DNA of 64,000 bases from Pedobacter kyonggii (GTDB lineage Bacteria; Bacteroidota; Bacteroidia; Sphingobacteriales; Sphingobacteriaceae): positions 62,001 through 126,000 of the forward strand of contig NZ_SIXF01000015.1 of NCBI RefSeq assembly GCF_004310665.1, in the 5' to 3' direction. Below the pieces are notes generated by a model. It was not told the origin of the DNA and searched no databases. It worked only from the letters and a program-made list of their open reading frames with translations. The translations under genes were made by a program, and so were the position numbers. This document shows, piece by piece, positions 35,248 through 43,370 of this stretch. Every line of letters starts with the position of its first letter. The first letter of the stretch is position 1.

Positions 35248-35536
35248 GGAATTCTTTCTCCAATCGTATTGTTACTGGGTAATGATTATCTAGCATTTTG
35301 CTATTGACCTGAATGCAAAGATGGAGAGTCCGCCGATAAAATGCCCTTCGGACATTGATTTTTCTTTTGTGACATGCCTAACAAGAGTTTAAGAATACTT
35401 AACTATAAGTTGCTGCTCAGTTTTTATAAGACTGAAGCCTCATCCTTAACATGTTAAGCCCGCGTGGAATTTATCCTAGCAAACCCATAAACAGTCCTTC
35501 GATTTTTTCTGCCTCAGAAAAATCAGCCAGAAAAAT

Positions 35537-35553
35537 GGCGGGCGAAGCCCGCC
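35537..35553. repeat. GC-rich hairpin GGCGGGC-GAA-GCCCGCC
   Basis: A perfect 7-bp stem with GAA loop in an otherwise AT-rich stretch. There is no T run beside it, so it is more likely a repeat-family element than a terminator. Confidence 0.6.
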
Positions 35554-35571
35554 GCGAAATGTTTTTTGCTC

Positions 35572-35601
35572 CTCACAGCCTATACAGGAATTGGCTGTGA
35601 G
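35572..35601. repeat. Inverted repeat CTCACAGCC / GGCTGTGAG
   Basis: Perfect 9-bp arms with a 12-nt spacer. Together with the preceding GC hairpin it marks a structured scar between the Fic gene and the kinase remnant. Confidence 0.65.
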
Positions 35602-35630
35602 CGGAAATCTTTTAGATTGAGAAAAAAGCC

Positions 35631-35762
35631 CCTATACTGGATCAACCCCCAGATGCCTTTAGATATGGGATTGCCAGCGGTACAGCTGCAACACTTAGCC
35701 ACGGCACCGAACCCTCCCATCTAGCTGATGTAGAAAATCTATATCAACAAATACGGACCTGA
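35631..35762 (+). pseudogene. C-terminal remnant of a PfkB-type phosphofructokinase
   Basis: The frame ending at TGA 35760-35762 reads DAFRYGIASGTAATLSHGTE, then PSHLADVENLYQQIRT. This matches the closing helices of PfkB-family 1-/6-phosphofructokinases ('RYGVAAGTAATMxPGTELCxxEDVExL'). No start or N-terminal domain is present upstream, where a stop interrupts the frame. It is a leftover of a lost gene, probably from an earlier rearrangement. Confidence 0.7.
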
Positions 35763-35892
35763 TTTTAATGGTGATAATGTCAAAAGGCCAATTGATTAGC
35801 ATCACTCCTAATTCGGTTGAGAAAACTGAATTTTACAAAGGATCATCAAATCTAAAGAAATATTAAAGGCTTAATCTGTAAAGCCACAACTT

Positions 35893-35929
35893 AATCTGAC
35901 AGTTGATATTTTTTACTAATTGTCAGATT
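35893..35929. promoter_or_regulatory. Inverted repeat upstream of the HEPN-like gene
   Basis: AATCTGACA at 35893-35901 and TGTCAGATT at 35921-35929 form a perfect 9-bp inverted repeat, 27 nt before the TTG start at 35956. It could be an operator or an mRNA hairpin. Confidence 0.5.
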
Positions 35930-35955
35930 GAATTTCTGGTTATTTTTTTGCTCTT

Positions 35956-36540
35956 TTGAGATCGTTAATTTATCTAGTTAATACTTTCCCAGATTTACAT
36001 ATATTAGATCATTTTGAAACCCAGAGCCTAGCAGTAAAAAGTTTTATAAATATTCAGACCTGTGCTTTTATTGACGAATATAATTTTTTATTCACAATCA
36101 AGCTGGAAGATGACGCTCATTTGCAAGAAGCTGAAAAATTCAAAGAAGGCTTAAAATTAATTGTTGGCCCTGCTGTAAAGGTTATTAAAAGCTACTGGAA
36201 AGATTTACGAAAGGAAAGAAACCGCCTTCTAGCTCACAATTGGCGAGATGGGAAGGATGCCATTATGTTCGGGCCGGAAACGGAAGTAGCTCCAAATATC
36301 CCTTGGATTGATGAAGAGTATACCCTGCTAATCGGTATTTTCGACAAAACAATTTTTTATCTAAAAAAATACAGGCCAGACTATTTCAAGGAAATGGATA
36401 GTTACATAAGAGCTAAAAGCCAAAACAAAATACGCCATCGATCACCGGTTTCAACTCATGACCAAAGCATCTCGAAGCTGGAGGATTTCGAACGATTCTT
36501 GAAAGCAAGCTTGGAATATATAGAAAATATAGAATGGTAA
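35956..36540 (+). CDS. HEPN-like protein (AbiU2-like), TTG start or truncated
   Basis: 194 aa, mostly helical. The helix 'KDLRKERNRLLAHNWRDGKD' carries the R-x(4-6)-H signature of HEPN RNases (R-N-R-L-L-A-H), in a setting like AbiU2-type abortive-infection proteins. The only start in frame near the 5' end is TTG at 35956; the frame is open back to 35932 and the first ATG codons come after the motif. So it either uses TTG or has lost its 5' end. If active it would be a cytoplasmic RNase acting in phage defence or stress; HEPN proteins usually need a partner and none is adjacent. Confidence 0.6.
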   Translation: MRSLIYLVNTFPDLHILDHFETQSLAVKSFINIQTCAFIDEYNFLFTIKLEDDAHLQEAEKFKEGLKLIVGPAVKVIKSYWKDLRKERNRLLAHNWRDGKDAIMFGPETEVAPNIPWIDEEYTLLIGIFDKTIFYLKKYRPDYFKEMDSYIRAKSQNKIRHRSPVSTHDQSISKLEDFERFLKASLEYIENIEW

Positions 36541-36729
36541 ACCAGTAGCAGTTGATAACAAAATTAACTTAACGGTATACAGCCTTTCAAAAAGCGGAAG
36601 ATTATAATAAAAAAACAGTAAAAAAGTTGGCCACAGAACAGAAATAACAAGAGTTATGATATCTGTTGCCTGGAAAACGGTACTTTGAGAGGGTCAAAAG
36701 ACGTATATTAATTTTTATATATTATGTAT

Positions 36730-37287
36730 CTATGCTTCAACAAGTTCTCCGATGCGTTCTTCAAGTTTGGGGCTGTTCATCTTGTGCTTGACACCAGAAA
36801 GCCTTCGCAATACCTTTAGATCAAGTATTGTTGGAACAAGGTCTTCAAGTTCAATTCCCAGTAATAGATGGAGCACAGCAACATCACTAAGCGTCATTGG
36901 ATTGATTCCATTGATCAACTCAGAGATATAACTCTCATTTGCATGCCCCAATAACATGAGCAAGTCTTTCTGCTTGAGACCGTTTTCCTTGAGTTTTTCT
37001 TTGATGATCCGCTTGCGCGCAAGCTTGAAGGCATGTTCTGTCTCTGCGATACTTGTAGCAAGGTCACTCTGGGCCACTTTCTCATCCGATGGCTCACCAT
37101 CATTCCAGTGTTTTGCCTCGTAATCTACGAGTAGCTGACGGAGCTTCCCTCTTTGCTCCCTGATTGAACTGTTTTCTTTTGACATCAGCTTTAATGTCCT
37201 ATCGAGCATGGTGGCGCGCTGGAATTCCAGTTCTGTGCTGATCTCTCCTTTTTTCAGTAGTTTACTTAGATTTTTTATTGCGTCCAT
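36730..37287 (-). CDS. higA: XRE-family antitoxin (HigA-like)
   Basis: 185 aa. A Cro/CI-type helix-turn-helix is visible at residues ~103-148 ('LKQKDLLMLLGHANESYISELINGI'), preceded by a helical N-terminal part and followed by a ~35-residue tail. It begins 4 nt after the stop of the toxin gene, in the toxin-first order of higBA systems. It should bind and neutralise the toxin and repress the shared promoter, where a perfect palindrome lies. Confidence 0.82.
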   Translation of the reverse strand: MDAIKNLSKLLKKGEISTELEFQRATMLDRTLKLMSKENSSIREQRGKLRQLLVDYEAKHWNDGEPSDEKVAQSDLATSIAETEHAFKLARKRIIKEKLKENGLKQKDLLMLLGHANESYISELINGINPMTLSDVAVLHLLLGIELEDLVPTILDLKVLRRLSGVKHKMNSPKLEERIGELVEA

Positions 37288-37291
37288 TTTC

Positions 37292-37639
37292 TTAATCGTT
37301 AATGAGTCCTTTGTCAGTGAGGTATTTTTTTATTGTATTCCTGTTGTTCTTAAATATACGCTCATATTCCTGGTGAGTTCCGGCCCAGATTACGGATGCT
37401 TCTCCCTCTTCTTCAAACTCGAGCATGACCATTGCGCGGTGTATTTTAATATCGAAGAAATAGAATCCATCTGGATGAACCTGATCTGCGTCTGGCCTAT
37501 CGTCCTTGAGCTCATCCTTATTCTTCCATTTTGCAGCCTCTATATCCTTGATGAGCTTGTCGACAGCTTTGGATAAGGGAATATTCCCCTTATTTTTGCT
37601 TTTCAGCTTTTGAAGCTTATCCTTTCCCGTTAAGCGCAT
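37292..37639 (-). CDS. higB: HigB-type RelE-superfamily toxin
   Basis: 115 aa. The C-terminal 'EASVIWAGTHQEYERIFKNNRNTIKKYL' is typical of HigB toxins ('GTHxEYDxI'); the N-terminal 'SKAVDKLIKDIEAAKWKNKDELKDDRPDADQVHPDGFYFFDI' fits the preceding helices and strand. RelE-superfamily toxins cut mRNA on the ribosome. Its ATG lies 9 nt after a perfect -7 box, so translation begins very near the transcript start. Confidence 0.82.
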   Translation of the reverse strand: MRLTGKDKLQKLKSKNKGNIPLSKAVDKLIKDIEAAKWKNKDELKDDRPDADQVHPDGFYFFDIKIHRAMVMLEFEEEGEASVIWAGTHQEYERIFKNNRNTIKKYLTDKGLIND

Positions 37640-37648
37640 ATATATTAC

Positions 37649-37656
37649 AAATATAA
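37649..37656 (-). promoter_or_regulatory. -7 box TATATTTG of the higBA operon
   Basis: Minus-strand TATATTTG matches TAnnTTTG exactly, 9 nt before the higB ATG and 2 nt from the operator palindrome. Confidence 0.65.
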
Positions 37657-37658
37657 TA

Positions 37659-37683
37659 AACTTCTAAAATATTTAGAAGTTTT
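37659..37683. promoter_or_regulatory. Perfect 11-bp palindrome, higBA operator
   Basis: AAACTTCTAAA, ATA, TTTAGAAGTTT: two 11-bp arms around 3 nt, just upstream of the higBA -7 box. This is where an XRE antitoxin dimer would sit to repress its own operon. Binding is inferred. Confidence 0.8.
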
Positions 37684-37826
37684 AGTTTATTATTATTTTT
37701 TTTATTCTTCCAGTTCTCTTCATGACAAGAATGAATCACAAATGAAGAATCTTGACGCTAAAAATATTATTTATTGTTATTTCAGAATTGAACTAACGCC
37801 AGATCATCTAAAACAGCAGATTCCAT

Positions 37827-40403
37827 CTAAGCAGCAACACAGGCGATAGCAAAATCCTCAAAAGACTTAAGATCTGCATCCAGTTTATCACTTTTAGGCG
37901 TAGTTGGATTAAGTTCTGCAGAACTGTCATGAACCCACTTGGAAGCTTCTGTCATCCCTTCTTCAATTGATTTTAAAAGCTCCTCGTTAATAACAACTTT
38001 TTTAAGTTTTTGGGTTTCGATACCAAAAGAGAAACGCTGGATGACACCCTTAAAGAGACGTTCTTCCACAGATCGTTCCCAGCTCTCCCTTAAAAGTCCA
38101 TACCAGGTCTTTGCCGCAAAAGCATAATCATCCTGCTGGCCACCCTTTTCCATCACCTTAAGTTTGACAAGCGAATTCCTCAGATATTTGATCCGATCTT
38201 TGACTTTTTGTGCCACCCATGGAAGATCTGGTGAGATAAGCCCTGCGGCATCACCGATTTTTCGTATCGTAGTATATTCGCAACTTATCCCTTCAAGACT
38301 TTCAGCAAAATTCTGCAGCTGAACAAAAAAAGCAATATCATGAGTAAACACGATTACCTGCCTTTTCGCTGACTCTACCGCTAGTCTTCTTGCTATTAAT
38401 GCCTTACGCTCATGATCAAGAGAAGTAACCGGATCATCAAAGATTACCCCTCTGTTATTTTCATCCAATTGCATCTCGGTAAGAAAGTCAGCCAATGAAA
38501 TAGCCCTCTGCTCCCCTTCGCTCAGTACATTGTTGGCAAGTTCACCTTCAATTTTCAGTTTTCTCAGCGTTTGTCCCTTTGTGTTCCGCTGATTAATGGT
38601 CACCCTTGAAGGCGCATCCAGTGCGCGGCATTCATCAATGAAAAGTGCAAGGTACTTATCGGTAACATGTTGGGCAAACAACCCTCCCTGCTTATTAGTT
38701 ATTGAATTACTCTTAAACTGAGCCAGTGATTTTTCTGCTTTCTTCGCCCACCGATGACTTTTCAGGAACTTCAAAATCTCTTCCTTCTGCTGACCGACAA
38801 GTAACTTATCATTTAACAGCTTAATTTCATTATCAATAGCAAGCAATTCAGCAGCAGTATCTTTTTTCATTAGTTCTTCCAGGCTATCTTCAACTATGGT
38901 GATCAGCGCCTGAATCTTTTCAACAGGGAATAATAGTTTAACAGATGGAGTTAGAACTAAACCGTTCATATTTCCAAGCAAAGTCTCCCTATAAGTCGAA
39001 ATGGAGGACATTACAATGTCACATTCAGCGGCAAGAGCGGGATTCTTAGCTAATACAAGTGCCCGAACTGTCGATTCTTCATTAAATATTGGAACAATTA
39101 CTTTTTTTATGGCGGCTATTTGTTCTGCTAAAATGCCCCTTGCTTTATTACCCTCAGAAGAAGCCTCACTACGGAGAAGACTCCAATAGGCCTCGATCAG
39201 TTCCTTTTGTTTAACTTGCAAAGGCTGCAAGCAAAAAAGACAATTATCGTTATTGTCAGGATAGACACTGCTATTATCAACTTCCAGCCTAAGCCCAACG
39301 GCATACTTTTGGGCAGAGGCAATGAAATTTTTCCAGGCAGGCGAACCAAGGTCTTCAATCCCATAGCTATGGAGGCTATCTACACCTTCAGCATCAGCAA
39401 GCTTTGCAAATTTAACTATATTATCTACTGTATTATTAACCTCAGACACCTGTATTTCAGACATTTCTTTCAACACAGATTCAACATCGTTTTTAAAATT
39501 CTGCAAAAGCTGTTTTGATTGCTGCGTTTCGAGAAGCTTTTTGGGAATGTCCAGGCTGATCAATTCTCCCTTTCGGACTGTTAGCTCATCTTGCCTTTTT
39601 TTATCATCAACAGTCCAGATAAATAGTGTAGCAATATCCTCATCTTTGGTATCAGCCCCAAGAGAAGCTATCTTTTCGTTTATGGCGTTTTCGTTTAAAA
39701 AAAGATTGACGAAGTGGTTAAGGGGACGCATTTCAGCTAACTTTTCACTATGCACCTCTTTAAGTACTTCGAAAAGATCGAGGACATAATTAAAAAAACC
39801 AAACCCAGCAGGCGTAAAAAGAAGTCCGTTTTCCTGTTCGAGGTGAACCCTAGCACACTTGCTGTCATACACCATAAATCTCTTAAAAGCCTCATTTTCT
39901 TTATCGGCCGGATAATCGAGCTGATATTCACCACCATCATTGCTAAACATAAAACTACACTTAGGCGACTCAGTACTTGGACTGAAAACGTTTGCCAATA
40001 TTTTCTTTTCCCCACGCCCGCCGAAGCTGTTATTAAGTAAACGGCTATACCCCGATTTCCCTGCTCCATTTACACCGAAAATTATTGTCAAGTGCTTGTT
40101 TATCTTAATCACTTGGTCTTTTGAAAGCGCATTGACATTTTCTATATCCTTAATTGCCCGTAACTCGAAGCTGGAATCGGTTTCCCCAGACTGTCCTCCT
40201 CCGCTTTCAAATACGATTTCAGTCCGTGGATGTTCAAGCACTTTTGCCAGGTTTTCATCTTCCAGGAAATAGCGATAACATTTTTTTACTTCCTCCTCGT
40301 CCAGCGCCCTATCCTCCAGTATTATTTTACATGCATACCGGAACCAATATGGATAAGTATTTATCCATTCTATCAACTTTGTCCTAAGTGGAAGCTCTAT
40401 CAT
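37827..40403 (-). CDS. RloC/PrrC-like AAA ATPase with zinc-hook motif and HEPN-like C-terminus
   Basis: 858 aa of the AAA_13 (PrrC/RloC) type. Walker A GVNGAGKS near residues 109-117, a central CxxC ('DNCLFCLQP', C388/C391) between helical arms like the RloC zinc hook, ABC signature 'LSEGEQRAISLADFL' near 628, Walker B 'GVIFDDPVTSLDHE' near 651 and the H-loop 'VFTHD' near 683. The C-terminal domain has R772-x3-E776 and H825 ('LLRESWE'...'WVHDSS'), which resembles the Arg-Glu-His triad of the PrrC/RloC anticodon nucleases and of HEPN RNases. It is last in a probable three-gene operon. Expected to be a DNA-damage- or phage-triggered tRNA/RNA nuclease; the nuclease part is inference. Confidence 0.82.
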   Translation of the reverse strand: MIELPLRTKLIEWINTYPYWFRYACKIILEDRALDEEEVKKCYRYFLEDENLAKVLEHPRTEIVFESGGGQSGETDSSFELRAIKDIENVNALSKDQVIKINKHLTIIFGVNGAGKSGYSRLLNNSFGGRGEKKILANVFSPSTESPKCSFMFSNDGGEYQLDYPADKENEAFKRFMVYDSKCARVHLEQENGLLFTPAGFGFFNYVLDLFEVLKEVHSEKLAEMRPLNHFVNLFLNENAINEKIASLGADTKDEDIATLFIWTVDDKKRQDELTVRKGELISLDIPKKLLETQQSKQLLQNFKNDVESVLKEMSEIQVSEVNNTVDNIVKFAKLADAEGVDSLHSYGIEDLGSPAWKNFIASAQKYAVGLRLEVDNSSVYPDNNDNCLFCLQPLQVKQKELIEAYWSLLRSEASSEGNKARGILAEQIAAIKKVIVPIFNEESTVRALVLAKNPALAAECDIVMSSISTYRETLLGNMNGLVLTPSVKLLFPVEKIQALITIVEDSLEELMKKDTAAELLAIDNEIKLLNDKLLVGQQKEEILKFLKSHRWAKKAEKSLAQFKSNSITNKQGGLFAQHVTDKYLALFIDECRALDAPSRVTINQRNTKGQTLRKLKIEGELANNVLSEGEQRAISLADFLTEMQLDENNRGVIFDDPVTSLDHERKALIARRLAVESAKRQVIVFTHDIAFFVQLQNFAESLEGISCEYTTIRKIGDAAGLISPDLPWVAQKVKDRIKYLRNSLVKLKVMEKGGQQDDYAFAAKTWYGLLRESWERSVEERLFKGVIQRFSFGIETQKLKKVVINEELLKSIEEGMTEASKWVHDSSAELNPTTPKSDKLDADLKSFEDFAIACVAA

Positions 40404-40481
40404 TATTAGTTTTTTGTTTGGTTCGGGTGAATAACCACCCTTTTTTATTATTCTATAATTAATTTGTCATTACTGCCAAAC

Positions 40482-41741
40482 TTAAATCAGATCGTTCTTT
40501 CCATATAGAAGTACATTTGAAATCAGATAACGCAGTTTAAACTTCACATCAAAATTAACATCCAGCATTTCTGCTTTACCACATATCCTGAGCAGAGCTG
40601 CTAAATTGGAAATATGTCCAGCCTTGTCTTTCTTAAAAAGATCTACCAGCTCATTGATCCCCCGAAAGGGACTGTTTGGGCTAATTACTTTTTCTTCTAT
40701 TTTAGCTCTAAGTTCATCTGGATCTGTTGAGGCTTTAAAAAGGAAATAATCATCTTTAAATTTATCATAATCCTGAAAAAAACCGCCGATAGAGCTATAA
40801 CTATCAATGAAATCATTGATGGCAACAGTATGATTAATGGTCAGTTCATGCTTGATACCTTCCACCTTTTTATTCGGAAAAAGAAAGAGTTTGCCATCAA
40901 CAACTTTTTCCAGATTGAATTCGAGAGAGCTGTAAAAACCGATCGAAGTATTTCCCTGATCTTGATTTCTTATCGAAATAGATGAATTGATGTGCCCAAG
41001 CCCTTCAATAAAATGTGGATTATCAACTGAAATTATAAAATCTATAGTAGATTCACTGAGTGCGATGGAACCGATGGTAAACTGAGGAGAATTATTTGAT
41101 TTTGATATTTTAAAGAGTTCCAGGCAGGTCAGCACGAAGGTTTCAGCTATTCCATACTCCTTGAACCGCTCTGTATTAATGCTTTTCAGAAACAATTCAT
41201 CACCATCATCCAATAGACGAAAAACTTTCTTTTCGATTTTTTTATTAGACGAAAGATAATAGGCCTTCCACGATCTATCAAGCTCATCCAACAAAAAGCT
41301 GCCGCCATCCGTACCTTTTAAAAAATTAACATACTGTGTTAACTTTCTGTTATCAAAAAACATGCTGACAGAATCATAGATTGACTCCGCTTTTAGGTTG
41401 TTGAAAACCTCACCCTGAAAATCATTCGCCTCTGCTATGTCAAAATAGACAACTTCTTTCCCATCGGCATTTGTCTGGAAACTCGGCACCACCTGATCAA
41501 ATGATACATTTAGTCTTGAAGTCGTAAATCTTGAGGAATAACGCTTCACGGCATCGAAGAGGGAATCTATTTTATCAAGCTCAATCTTGATGCTTTCAGA
41601 CAGGTCATATTTATTTGAAATAGCATTACGAAGCTCCTCGCTGCTGATCAGCGAAAGCAAGTCTTCAGAATAGACAAAACCCTTGCTTTTTACATCTTTA
41701 AGGCTGATTGTTTTCTGTTTGAAATATCCGTGTGTTTCCAT
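40482..41741 (-). CDS. Unknown 419-aa protein in defence cassette
   Basis: No family recognised. A mixed alpha/beta soluble protein without signal peptide, membrane segment or obvious nucleotide-binding or metal motif. The N-terminal third is helical and charged, the middle (about residues 220-330) looks like beta strands ('FTIGSIALSESTIDFIISVDN', 'KHELTINHTVAINDFID') and the end is helical ('SNLAALLRICGKAEMLDVNFDVKFKLRYLISNVLLYG'). It lies 78 nt before the ATPase gene and 65 nt after the SLATT gene, so it is probably co-transcribed. It could be the sensor or regulator of the cassette. Confidence 0.7.
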   Translation of the reverse strand: METHGYFKQKTISLKDVKSKGFVYSEDLLSLISSEELRNAISNKYDLSESIKIELDKIDSLFDAVKRYSSRFTTSRLNVSFDQVVPSFQTNADGKEVVYFDIAEANDFQGEVFNNLKAESIYDSVSMFFDNRKLTQYVNFLKGTDGGSFLLDELDRSWKAYYLSSNKKIEKKVFRLLDDGDELFLKSINTERFKEYGIAETFVLTCLELFKISKSNNSPQFTIGSIALSESTIDFIISVDNPHFIEGLGHINSSISIRNQDQGNTSIGFYSSLEFNLEKVVDGKLFLFPNKKVEGIKHELTINHTVAINDFIDSYSSIGGFFQDYDKFKDDYFLFKASTDPDELRAKIEEKVISPNSPFRGINELVDLFKKDKAGHISNLAALLRICGKAEMLDVNFDVKFKLRYLISNVLLYGKNDLI

Positions 41742-41806
41742 CTTTATTGTTTTGAGCGTTATTATTTAATATTGTGATACATCCTGCAAGGCACAAGCCT
41801 GACTCA

Positions 41807-42532
41807 TTAGTGTTCTATCTGGTCATTAACTCCATAAACCATTTTTTTAAGGTTCAACAGTAAAAACGCCACAAGCGGTCCGAACATAAAAAGATGGTAT
41901 TTAAAATGAACCTTCCAATAATATTCTGTCCTGATCACCACCCTGGTTACGAGAGAAAGTCTAAAATAATCCGGTTTGGTCATCTGGAACTTTTTATAGT
42001 CTATGGGCCTATGGTTTTCATATCGCTTTAGTATCTTATCATATTTGTCTCCGATATCGTGCAGGATTTTTCCCTTTTGTGGATTAGTGTTTTCATAGGT
42101 CTTATTGTAACGCAGTTCATTATAAAGCTCAGCGATATCAAGGGCACAGTTATGGTACCGGTCGGATTTGAGCACAAAACTTTCTGAGCTTTCCAACTGA
42201 CTGAATAACAGAATCAGCACAGAAAGAGAAACCGACGAAAAATTCACCTGATTGTCTGTCAGGGTAATCATCCAGAACTTCAATCCATATACATTAACCA
42301 GTCCAACTATAATCAGGTATGCCGATAGATAACCTACGCACTGACTGGAGAGGCGCTGCAATGTTTCGGTCCGATGACTGGCAGCAAACCTTGCGCCTTT
42401 GGTCGTCCATAACTTATAATTAAGTTCGACCTCAAAATCTTTTTGTAAATATGGCGGGATGGCCCGTCTGTATTTAGCAATCCGTCTGGCCCTGTCATAT
42501 TTTTTACAGAAATCCCAGAGTGCTCTTAGCAT
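41807..42532 (-). CDS. SLATT-domain membrane effector (two-TM)
   Basis: 241 aa. Two membrane helices close together ('CVGYLSAYLIIVGLVNVYGLKFW' and 'VSLSVLILLFSQLES') followed by a helix 'RYHNCALDIAELYNELRY' match the SLATT layout; a third hydrophobic helix is at the C-terminus ('HLFMFGPLVAFLLLNL'), as in some SLATT families. SLATT proteins are thought to form membrane channels or pores that kill the cell when a sensor detects invasion. It is first in the operon with the unknown protein and the ATPase. The exact SLATT subfamily cannot be told by eye. Confidence 0.75.
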   Translation of the reverse strand: MLRALWDFCKKYDRARRIAKYRRAIPPYLQKDFEVELNYKLWTTKGARFAASHRTETLQRLSSQCVGYLSAYLIIVGLVNVYGLKFWMITLTDNQVNFSSVSLSVLILLFSQLESSESFVLKSDRYHNCALDIAELYNELRYNKTYENTNPQKGKILHDIGDKYDKILKRYENHRPIDYKKFQMTKPDYFRLSLVTRVVIRTEYYWKVHFKYHLFMFGPLVAFLLLNLKKMVYGVNDQIEH

Positions 42533-42765
42533 ATTATTTCTATCATTAAAAAATCAAAATAAGTTTGTCAGACCAGCAAATCAGACCAATGTCAGCTGAG
42601 ATTATCTCTTTTTAGCAAACAGCATCTTTAAGTTAAAACACGCCACCCATAATCCCCTTGGTCAAAAAAGAACATAAAACACTGTCATCTATCCCATCAA
42701 CTCTAAACCACTGCATTCCCTACCGATAAAAACCTGCAGGACATATCACTACATCCTGCAGTATC

Positions 42766-43257
42766 TTAGCTGAGGGCGCCGTCAATACCTTGATGAGACG
42801 GAGTAATTTCAATATCATTTAAAAAGCCCACAAAATCCTGCAACACATTAGTAATGTGCGCAAGCTCATGCTCCAGGAAGCCCATGGCCACCGGATCCTG
42901 ATGCAGACTGAATATATCCTTAATGTTATTTTCGTGCCCGATAAGCAGATCATTGAGCTTTTCGATCTGATCGCCAGTGGTAAGCGGCAACAAAGGCCCT
43001 TCCACACCCCGGCTTGACGCATAGGCACCCAAACCACCCATATTCCAGATCTGCCTGGAACTGAGCAGAAAAAGCAGCGAATCAAAACACTGGAGCAGTG
43101 CACTGTGGCGGATGAAATAAGCCATACCTACGCTACCTCTTTCAGAAGGAGCGTTCCTCCAGAAAAAATCAAATTCATCACGCAAATGACGTGCCGTGCT
43201 AACATTGCGGAACAATGCAGCAAACAGGTTTTCCACCCTGACCAGTTCTGTTTTCAT
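42766..43257 (-). CDS. Unknown 163-aa all-helical protein
   Basis: No family recognised. The sequence is helical ('VRVENLFAALFRNVSTARHLRDEFDFFW', 'SALLQCFDSLLFLLSSRQI', 'EHELAHITNVLQDFVGFLNDI'). No signal peptide. 'HELAH' looks like a zinc HExxH, but the surrounding helix lacks the further ligand and hydrophobic pattern expected of a metallopeptidase. It sits alone, 234 nt from the SLATT gene, on the same strand. The base composition is more GC-rich than in the SLATT cassette. Confidence 0.55.
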   Translation of the reverse strand: MKTELVRVENLFAALFRNVSTARHLRDEFDFFWRNAPSERGSVGMAYFIRHSALLQCFDSLLFLLSSRQIWNMGGLGAYASSRGVEGPLLPLTTGDQIEKLNDLLIGHENNIKDIFSLHQDPVAMGFLEHELAHITNVLQDFVGFLNDIEITPSHQGIDGALS

Positions 43258-43370
43258 CTTTCCAAATCGCCTCTAACAGAACCAATTTGACCAATGATAT
43301 CCAAAAAAGAATATTTTAGGGACGAAAAGAGCTATTCTCTACATGAAATGGCAGTTTTCCGGGATGAACT

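Larger units (their letters stand above)
35248..35955. other. Degraded intergenic region
   Basis: 708 nt without an intact gene. It contains two strong hairpins (35537-35553 and 35572-35601), a phosphofructokinase-like remnant (35631-35762) and an inverted repeat (35893-35929). Confidence 0.7.
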
